64,000 nucleotides of DNA, from the NCBI RefSeq assembly GCF_900143005.1, contig NZ_FRCS01000015.1, positions 62,001 through 126,000 of the forward strand. The letters are read 5' to 3'. The notes below the pieces were generated by a model. It was given only the letters and a program-made list of their open reading frames with translations. It was not told the origin of the DNA and made no database searches. A program made the position numbers and the translations under genes. Source of the stretch: Cryptosporangium aurantiacum. GTDB lineage: Bacteria; Actinomycetota; Actinomycetes; Mycobacteriales; Cryptosporangiaceae. This document shows, in pieces, positions 58,669 to 64,000 of this stretch (the stretch's first letter is position 1; each line of letters starts with the position of its first letter).

Positions 58669-60201
58669 TTAACCTCGCGACGATCTGCTGGTAACCAGGC
58701 GTGGAATTTCCCATCGATCGGGCGCAGGCGCAGCCCGCAGCACCCGTCCGGCCGTCCGTACGGCCCGGTGCGGCACCGATAGCTCGGTGGCCCGGTGCAG
58801 GAGCGCGTTCTCCAGCGCCACCGCGGCCTGCCCCGCGAACGACCGGACGGTCAGCAGGTCGCCGTCGTCAAAATCGTCGCCACCGAGCCGGTCGTAGAGC
58901 GCCAGCACACCGAGCAGGCGGCCGCCGGGCAGCGCGGGCGGGTGCGGCGGGCCGACGATCGGCACCGCGATGAACGTCCGGCAGTCGGGCTCGTCGGCGG
59001 AGAGCATTCCGTCCTCGACCCTCCCGTGGCGACCCTCGCTGGTCGCGGCGACCCCGCCGAGGAGTCCGTCACCGATCCGCACCCGCACGTCACCCGGACG
59101 GCCCCCGCGACCCAACGCGGCCCGCCCGACCAGCTCGGACTCGTCGGCCAGTAGCACGATCCCGCCGTCGGCGGCGGTGGTCGCCACGACGCTCTCCAGG
59201 ACCACCTCGAGGATCCGGTCGACGTCGTTGGTGCTGGACATCGTGTCGCCAAGCAGCGCCAGCGTCCGGCGCAGCTGGTCGCGTCCGGCGGTCAGCGCGG
59301 CCACGTACGCCTGCATGCTGCGCGTCATCCGGTTGAACGTCGCGGCCAGCTGCCCGATCTCGTCCAGTGCCCGGACCGGAACCCGGGTCGCCAGGTCGCC
59401 GTCGGCCACGAGCTGGGCCGCGGTGGCGACCTCCTGCAACGGCTTGGTGAGCGTCCGCGCCAGCAGGTTCGCGACGACCAGCGCGGCACCGGCCGCAGTG
59501 AACACGACGAGGCTCAGCGCCCCGTAGAGCGCGGTCGCGTCCGGTGCCGGCGTGCTGAGCACCGTCCGCAGTGGTCGCCCGGGAGCCGGTTCCAGAACCC
59601 GCAGCCGGACCGTCGCGCTCCGCACGTCGGCCCGGTCGGGCTCGCCCGCGGTCGGCCCGTCGACCAGCGCCGTCACGTCGACGCCCGGCACCCGCACCAG
59701 CGCGTCGAGATCGCCCGCGGTCACCGGGAGCGCGGCCCGGACCCACCCGGCCGGGCGTCCGTTCGCGTCGTGCAGGTCGACGCCAGCCGCGACCATCGCG
59801 GGCCGGTCCCCCACGGTGTTGCCCGGCGCTACCTCGGGCGGCAGTCCTCGGGAGCAGTCGGCCCACCGCGCGCTCGCGGTCCCGGCACTACCGATCACGG
59901 CCCCGGACGCGTTCTCGACCCGCGCCGCCGCCGCCAACCCCCGCGCCACGACGAGCGCGGCCGCCGCGGCCGGGCGCTCACCCCTGGCGGTGGCCGCGGC
60001 GAGCGCCTCGGCCGCTGCGCGGGCCCGCTGGCAGACCGTGTTCAGCGCGGTGTCGACGACGGTGGCCGCGGCGCCCAGCCGCTCGGTGGCACGCTCCTCG
60101 GCCAGCCGGGTCGCGGTGACCCCCATGGCCACCGCGCCGAGCACCAACGGCCCCAGGACAACCGCGAGCAGCGCCGCGGCCAGTCGTCTGCGTAGGGTCA
60201 T
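58669..60201 (-). CDS. Membrane sensor protein with HAMP and GAF domains, no output domain
   Basis: 510 residues. A helix at the N-terminus (LAAALLAVVLGPLVLGAVAMG), an extracytoplasmic region of ~200 residues, then a second helix (LSLVVFTAAGAALVVANLLA), a HAMP domain (ARTLTKPLQEVATAAQLVADGDLATRV), a short coiled coil, and a GAF domain (~330-470: DVDRILEVVLESVVATTAADGGIVLL ... FIAVPIVGPP). No histidine kinase, GGDEF, EAL or phosphatase domain follows; it ends soon after the GAF. ATG 60201 follows GGGAGG. It could signal by protein-protein contact. Divergent from the 5-FCL gene. Confidence 0.85.
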   Translation of the reverse strand: MTLRRRLAAALLAVVLGPLVLGAVAMGVTATRLAEERATERLGAAATVVDTALNTVCQRARAAAEALAAATARGERPAAAAALVVARGLAAAARVENASGAVIGSAGTASARWADCSRGLPPEVAPGNTVGDRPAMVAAGVDLHDANGRPAGWVRAALPVTAGDLDALVRVPGVDVTALVDGPTAGEPDRADVRSATVRLRVLEPAPGRPLRTVLSTPAPDATALYGALSLVVFTAAGAALVVANLLARTLTKPLQEVATAAQLVADGDLATRVPVRALDEIGQLAATFNRMTRSMQAYVAALTAGRDQLRRTLALLGDTMSSTNDVDRILEVVLESVVATTAADGGIVLLADESELVGRAALGRGGRPGDVRVRIGDGLLGGVAATSEGRHGRVEDGMLSADEPDCRTFIAVPIVGPPHPPALPGGRLLGVLALYDRLGGDDFDDGDLLTVRSFAGQAAVALENALLHRATELSVPHRAVRTAGRVLRAAPAPDRWEIPRLVTSRSSRG

Positions 60202-60261
60202 GGCTACCTCCCTGGTCCGTCCGCCCGGCCCGACGTGACCGCCGCCCGACAGGAGCCTCCG

Positions 60262-60945
60262 ATGAGCGCGACGTACGCCTCCGCGAGCCCGGACGGGCCC
60301 GTGCGGTCGGCGAAGGCGTCCCTGCGCGCCGCGCGGCGTAGTGCTCGCGCGGCACGGTTCGGAAGCCTTTCCCCGGCCGAGGTGGCGGTCGAGAGCCGAC
60401 GTCTGGTGGCCCACCTTCTCGCCGGTCTCAACGAGCGCGGGGTGTGGTCGGTGGCGGCATACCTGCCGGTCGGTTCGGAGCCGGGCGTCGTCCCCGGGCC
60501 GCCGACGCTGTCCGGTGCGCCGCGGGTCGGTCTGCCGGACGCGCTCCGCGAGGCGGGGATCGGCGTCCTGTTGCCGCTGATGCGACCGGACCGGGATCTC
60601 GACTGGGCGCCCTACGAGGGCCGGGAATCACTCGTGCGCGGTCCCCACGACCTGTGGGAACCCGACCCCGCCTCGACGCTGGGCGTGGACGCGGTGCGCT
60701 CGGCCGACGTCGTCGTGGTGCCCGCGCTGGCGGTCGGCCGGGACGGCTCGCGCCTCGGCCGCGGCGCCGGCTGTTACGACCGCGCGCTGGCCCGGGTGGC
60801 CCCGGCCACCCCGCTGGTCGCGCTGGTCTACGACGACGAGCTGCTCGACGCGGTGCCCACCGAGCCGCACGACCGACCGGTCACCGACGTGGTCACGCCG
60901 ACCGGCGGATGGCTGCCGCTTTCGTCCCGTGGGCACCATCTGTGA
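60262..60945 (+). CDS. 5-formyltetrahydrofolate cyclo-ligase
   Basis: 227 residues. SRRLVAHLLAGL, VAAYLPVGSEPG (substrate region), EAGIGVLLPLMRPDRDLDWAPYEG and VVPALAVGRDGSRLGRGAGCYDRAL (GRGxGxYDR, ATP/substrate loop) identify the enzyme, which converts 5-formyl-THF to 5,10-methenyl-THF with ATP. ATG 60262 has an AGGAG site upstream; a GTG at 60235 is possible. Divergent from the HAMP-GAF gene, followed by the FmdB-like gene as in mycobacteria (Rv0992c-Rv0991c). Confidence 0.93.
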   Translation: MSATYASASPDGPVRSAKASLRAARRSARAARFGSLSPAEVAVESRRLVAHLLAGLNERGVWSVAAYLPVGSEPGVVPGPPTLSGAPRVGLPDALREAGIGVLLPLMRPDRDLDWAPYEGRESLVRGPHDLWEPDPASTLGVDAVRSADVVVVPALAVGRDGSRLGRGAGCYDRALARVAPATPLVALVYDDELLDAVPTEPHDRPVTDVVTPTGGWLPLSSRGHHL

Positions 60946-61049
60946 GCAGATAGACAGTCTCGTTTCGCTGGCGCGCCGGGCCGGAATACCGCACACTTAG
61001 CACTCGTTCGATCTGAGTGCCAAACGAAGTTCACGCGGAGGAGGCGGCC

Positions 61050-61361
61050 GTGCCGACCTACCAGTACCAGTGCACGGCCTGCGGCCACCGGCTCGACGCG
61101 GTTCAGTCGTTCACCGACGCCCCGCTCACCGTCTGCCCGGACTGCGAGGGCTCGCTGCGCAAGCTGTTCTCGTCGGTGGGCGTCGTGTTCAAGGGCTCTG
61201 GCTTCTACCGCACCGACTCGCGGTCGGGCTCCACCAGCTCGGAGCCGGCGAAGACCTCGTCGTCGTCCGAGTCGAGCAAGCCGAAGACCGACAGCACGTC
61301 CTCGTCGAGCTCCTCTTCGAGCTCGTCGTCGTCGGGCTCCACGTCCAAGGCCGCGGTCTAA
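61050..61361 (+). CDS. FmdB-family zinc-ribbon protein with Ser-rich tail
   Basis: 103 residues. Begins PTYQYQCTACGHRLD, with a zinc ribbon formed by two CxxC pairs (CTAC and CPDC), then RKLFSSVGVVFKGSGFYRTD, the FmdB-family pattern. The last ~45 residues are almost all Ser, Thr, Lys and Pro (SSSSSSSS runs). GTG 61050 follows GGAGGAGG. Homologue of M. tuberculosis Rv0991c, described as a small redox-regulated chaperone-like protein; that role is by homology only. 104 nt downstream of 5-FCL. Confidence 0.92.
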   Translation: MPTYQYQCTACGHRLDAVQSFTDAPLTVCPDCEGSLRKLFSSVGVVFKGSGFYRTDSRSGSTSSEPAKTSSSSESSKPKTDSTSSSSSSSSSSSSGSTSKAAV

Positions 61362-61372
61362 CTTCTTTCTCG

Positions 61373-61409
61373 CACTAGCCGGTCCTTACCAGGTGAGGGC
61401 CGGCTAGTG
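61373..61409 (+). terminator. Terminator hairpin after the FmdB-like gene
   Basis: CACTAGCCGG (61373-61382) pairs with CCGGCTAGTG (61400-61409), and an inner CCTTACC/GGTGAGG stem with one wobble fills the loop, making a long hairpin. A short T-run (TTTCTCC) follows. Confidence 0.75.
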
Positions 61410-61523
61410 GCGTTTCTCCACCGGGGACGCCGTCGTCCACAGCCGGGGCCGTAGCTTCGGCGAGGCGCCGACGGGAGCGCTTAGCCTCGCCGCGGGCGGC
61501 TCGGTCTCGGTGGAGGAGGGCAC

Positions 61524-62255
61524 GTGCGGCGAGCGGAGCGGCTGGAGGCCCCGCGGGTCTGGCTGCCGCGCGGTGGCTGGCGTGGTGGGGTTCGTGCGGC
61601 GTGCGTGTGCGCGCTGGTGGTGACCGCAGCGGCCATCCTCACGTACAACCACAATTCGGACGCTAGACAGCAGGCGAATCCCGGCGCTCCGCCGTCCGCC
61701 GAGCCCGCACCAGCGGGCGGACCGGTGGCCGGCACGTCGCCGGGGGCCTCACCAGGCGTGGGCACGCCGCCGGGCGCGGTGCCGGGCGGGCCGCCGGGCG
61801 CGGTGCCGGGCGGGCCGCCAGGCGCGGGCACGTCACCAGGCGTGGGCGGGCCGCCGGGCGTGGGCGGGTCACCAGGCGTGGGCGGGTCACCAGGCGTGGG
61901 TGCGCCGCCGGGCACCACGCCGGGGGTGGGCGCGGCGCCGGGGGCGTCACCGTCGTCGGGGTGCGAGCCGTCCGGCGCGGCGCCACCCGCCGGGACCGTG
62001 GGGTTCCCGCTCCGGCTGGCCGACCCGGCCGTGCTCGCGGTCGTCCGGGCCGGCGAGCGGGTCGACGTCCTGGTCCGCGCGGGCGGTAACCGCGCGGACG
62101 TCGTCGCCGCCGATCTGCCCGTGCTGCGCAGCGTCGGCGCCGCCGGGGCGCCGGACGGCGTCCTGTACCTGGCCGCTTCCCCCGCGCAAGCCACCGCCCT
62201 GGCGGCGATCGGTCCGGACGCTCAGGTCTCCGTTACAGTGCGGGCGCCCAACTGA
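61524..62255 (+). CDS. CpaB/RcpC-like protein with collagen-like Gly/Pro linker
   Basis: 243 residues. One membrane segment (VRAACVCALVVTAAAILTY), then ~100 residues of Gly/Pro/Val/Ser repeats (PGVGGSPGVGGSPGVG, GAVPGGPPGAVPGG), then a C-terminal domain VGFPLRLADPAVLAVVRAGERVDVLVRAGG...LPVLRSV...LYLAASPAQATALAA that matches the RcpC/CpaB C-terminal domain of SAF-domain proteins. The SAF domain that usually precedes it is missing and the repeat linker is in its place. GTG start follows GGAGGAGGG. Occupies the usual place of a SAF protein between the FmdB-like gene and mscL. Function unknown. Confidence 0.75.
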   Translation: MRRAERLEAPRVWLPRGGWRGGVRAACVCALVVTAAAILTYNHNSDARQQANPGAPPSAEPAPAGGPVAGTSPGASPGVGTPPGAVPGGPPGAVPGGPPGAGTSPGVGGPPGVGGSPGVGGSPGVGAPPGTTPGVGAAPGASPSSGCEPSGAAPPAGTVGFPLRLADPAVLAVVRAGERVDVLVRAGGNRADVVAADLPVLRSVGAAGAPDGVLYLAASPAQATALAAIGPDAQVSVTVRAPN

Positions 62256-62370
62256 CGGCTGCGATTCCGGATGCTTCGACGCGGTCCCGGCGAGGCACAT
62301 AGCAGTGGGCGTCGTTCCCCCGGCACGGCGCCGACAGCCCCCTCCGTACGAGAAGCTAGAGGACAGCGCG

Positions 62371-62766
62371 ATGCTCAAGGGATTCCGCGAATTCATCCGC
62401 CGCGGCAACGTGGTCGACCTCGCCGTCGGTGTCGTGATCGGTGCCGCCTTCACCGGTCTCGTCACCCAGTTCGGCAACTCGTTCCTCAAGCCGCTGATCC
62501 AGGTGCTCACCGGCGGCGAGAAGGTCGGCGGAAGGTTCGAGATCCGGGGGGCGATCTTCGACTACGGGGCGTTCATCACCGCGCTCATCGTGTTCGCGCT
62601 GACCGCCGCGGCGCTGTACTTCGTCGTGGTCGCGCCGATGAACCGGCTCAACGAACTGCGCCGCCGCGGCCAGGAGCCGGAGCCCGCGGCCCCGAGCGAG
62701 GAAGTGGTGCTGCTCACCGAGATCCGCGACGCGCTCCGCGACAAGGCCGGCCACCGCCGCTTCTGA
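62371..62766 (+). CDS. mscL: Large-conductance mechanosensitive channel
   Basis: 131 residues, two helices. LKGFREFIRRGNVVDLAVGVVIGAAFTGLV is the conserved pore-lining N-terminus and TM1; the periplasmic loop LTGGEKVGGRFEIRGAIFDYGAF leads to TM2 ITALIVFALTAAALYFVVV, followed by the cytoplasmic helix LLTEIRDALRD. Opens under membrane tension to release solutes on osmotic downshock. ATG 62371 follows GAGGA. Followed by a 23-bp hairpin. Confidence 0.97.
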   Translation: MLKGFREFIRRGNVVDLAVGVVIGAAFTGLVTQFGNSFLKPLIQVLTGGEKVGGRFEIRGAIFDYGAFITALIVFALTAAALYFVVVAPMNRLNELRRRGQEPEPAAPSEEVVLLTEIRDALRDKAGHRRF

Positions 62767-62787
62767 GCGCGCGGCGTCGACCCGCGT

Positions 62788-62841
62788 GGAAGCGCTGCAC
62801 ACTTTGTGCCCCTCTGACGGCACAAAGTGTGCAGCGCTTCC
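62788..62841. terminator. 23-bp perfect hairpin between mscL and the next gene
   Basis: Arms 62788-62810 and 62819-62841 pair without a mismatch around an 8-nt loop. It starts 22 nt after the mscL stop and ends 24 nt before the stop of the convergent small gene, so it fits a shared terminator, though it is longer than needed. Confidence 0.8.
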
Positions 62842-62864
62842 CGCACTTTCCCTACAGCGGGCCG

Positions 62865-63029
62865 CTAGTCCCAGTGGGGTGGGCGGTTTTCTAGGAGTTC
62901 CAGGTCTCGCAGCTTCCGCGCGGCCGCGTCCCGCCAGTCGGAGTCGATGTCGTCAGCGGTCTGGTCGGGAAGCACAACGATGTCGGTGTCGTCGATCATC
63001 GGGACCTCGCGCTCGTCGTCCGACGCCAT
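62865..63029 (-). CDS. Small acidic protein of unknown function
   Basis: About 54 residues: acidic first half with IDDTDIVVLPDQTADD and a helical second half DWRDAAARKLRDLELLENRP. No membrane segment or motif. ATG 63029 with GAGAGGGG upstream is assumed; the frame is open to 63083. The acidic composition and G/C third positions argue for a real gene. Convergent with mscL and co-oriented with the penicillin acylase-like gene 105 nt upstream. Confidence 0.6.
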   Translation of the reverse strand: MASDDEREVPMIDDTDIVVLPDQTADDIDSDWRDAAARKLRDLELLENRPPHWD

Positions 63030-63134
63030 GCTCGTCGTTCCCCTCTCTTGCATGATCCGGCCCGCGCGCCGCGGTCGCGGCATCGATGTGGCCGCCGACC
63101 ACCCTACGCGGCTCGCGGCGGAGCCGGTTCCCGC

Positions 63135-64000
63135 TCAGGGCACCAGTTTCTGGGCATAACGAGCCTCCCGCCGGATCGTCTCCGGCCGCCATCGCATGGC
63201 TGTTGTTTCGCCGTTACGCCAAAGTTCAACCTGGTCGGTGTAGTGGTCGGAGAACGGGTGACCGGACTGGCCAGTCAGGTTCACCCACCGTGATCGATCG
63301 AGGTCGGCCAGGTCCACGACCATCCGCATCGACGGCACCCACACCACCTCGTAGCCCTCGGACGGGGTCCACCCGGTCGCGTCGACCAGGCTGCTCCCAC
63401 CGGCCACCGGATACGGCCCCCGGTTGAACATCGCCTCCACCATGCCGACGCCCGACTCCCCCAGCGACTGGTTCCGGATCGTGAGCGTGTGCAGGTCGCC
63501 CCACCGCCACTCGGAGGGGTCGTCGCCGAGCCGCTCGGTCAGCTCGTCCGCCGCGTCCCGCAGCGCGGCGCGCACGATGTCGTCCCGCTGCTCGACAGTG
63601 CTCGTACTCTTCTCGTCCCACCAGGGGGAATCCGAGTTCCGCAGGAGCGCGGTCACGACCTCGAACCAGCGGCTCCCGCCGTCCGGCGGAGCGTCGTCCG
63701 GCAGCTCGTCGAACGTCCGCAGCAGCAGGTGCCGCCAGACCGCGTTGAAGTACGCCGCGGCCGCCGAACTCTCCGACTGGTGGAAGTCCCACTCGGCCAG
63801 CAGGTCACGAGCCGCGCGCACCCGCGGCGGGACCCCTCCGACGAAGTCGACGCCGGTCAGCACCGGCACCAGCTCGGGTGCGAGCCCGCTCCAGGTGTCG
63901 ATCTGGATCGCGCTCATGTCCTCGACGCCGACCTTGCCGGTGCTGAACTTCGCCTGCAGCAGCGCGTCGATGCGCGCGCTGCGGTAGCCGTAGTCCCAGT
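63135..64000 (-). CDS. Penicillin acylase (S45, Ntn-hydrolase)-family protein, C-terminal part
   Basis: The frame stays open to the last base, so about 288 C-terminal residues are seen and the rest, with the signal peptide and catalytic N-terminal Ser of the beta subunit, lies beyond the window. Visible family features: WDYGYRSARIDALL, MSAIQIDTWS, SMRMVVDLADLDRS and GQSGHPFSDHYTDQVELWRNGE, typical for the end of the beta chain of penicillin G acylase/aculeacin A/AHL acylase-type enzymes. Likely an extracellular or cell-surface amide hydrolase. Substrate unknown. Confidence 0.9.
   Translation of the reverse strand, partial: WDYGYRSARIDALLQAKFSTGKVGVEDMSAIQIDTWSGLAPELVPVLTGVDFVGGVPPRVRAARDLLAEWDFHQSESSAAAAYFNAVWRHLLLRTFDELPDDAPPDGGSRWFEVVTALLRNSDSPWWDEKSTSTVEQRDDIVRAALRDAADELTERLGDDPSEWRWGDLHTLTIRNQSLGESGVGMVEAMFNRGPYPVAGGSSLVDATGWTPSEGYEVVWVPSMRMVVDLADLDRSRWVNLTGQSGHPFSDHYTDQVELWRNGETTAMRWRPETIRREARYAQKLVP

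Overview
The window is a 64 kb stretch of very GC-rich chromosome, with G or C in almost every third codon position, GTG starts, and many 4-nt stop/start overlaps. Gene content points to a filamentous-type actinomycete: a SepX/GlpR-like divisome protein, an RpfB resuscitation factor, an alpha-maltose-1-phosphate synthase-type glycogen enzyme and an SCO2521-SCO2525-type gene set. Much of the backbone follows the gene order known from Mycobacterium tuberculosis Rv0985c-Rv1018c (mscL, FmdB-like, 5-FCL, galU, moeA/glp, rimJ ... rsmI, metG, tatD, rpfB, rsmA, ispE ... pth, rplY, prs, glmU, tRNA-Gln). The genus cannot be fixed from sequence reading alone; a Cryptosporangium/Frankia/Micromonospora-like organism is a guess.

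Layout. 1-7.7 kb: the end of a surface-polysaccharide operon on the + strand (GT4-GT2 fusion, Wzy/ligase-like protein, Wzx-like flippase, sulfotransferase, secreted propeller protein with a Trp-rich tail). 7.7-10.3 kb: cysQ and a three-gene sigma-factor cassette whose first gene looks like a stand-alone sigma region 2. 10.3-14.9 kb: housekeeping genes pth, rplY, prs, glmU and tRNA-Gln. 15-20.4 kb: acyl-CoA desaturase with a repeated operator, TetR regulator, DUF4383 protein, ABC-F protein and ispE. 20.5-27.8 kb: two very large secreted proteins with Ig-like domains. 27.9-33.1 kb: rsmA, rpfB, tatD, metG. 33.2-38.8 kb: membrane proteins, a GT2 with an MshEN-like N-terminus, and rsmI.

38.8-48.8 kb is the most unusual part: five co-oriented, tightly packed genes (membrane/coiled-coil protein plus homologues of SCO2521, SCO2522, SCO2523 and SCO2524), an SCO2525-like SAM methyltransferase, and three GNAT-type proteins, one fused to a six-helix membrane domain. 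The set has the modular look of a membrane-linked signalling or conflict system; its function is not established. 48.9-54.2 kb: accessory metabolism (VOC protein, glycogen synthase, ROK regulator, IMPase-family phosphatase, haloalkane dehalogenase-like hydrolase, small P-loop kinase) and tRNA-Ala. 54.2-64 kb: the conserved sepX/rimJ/glp/galU block, a HAMP-GAF sensor, 5-FCL, an FmdB-like zinc ribbon, a CpaB-like protein with a Gly/Pro linker, mscL, and the C-terminal part of a penicillin acylase-family enzyme that runs off the window.

Many convergent gene pairs are separated by long, nearly perfect hairpins without strong U-tracts, as is usual for actinobacterial terminators. I saw no insertion sequence, CRISPR array, rRNA operon or integrase.
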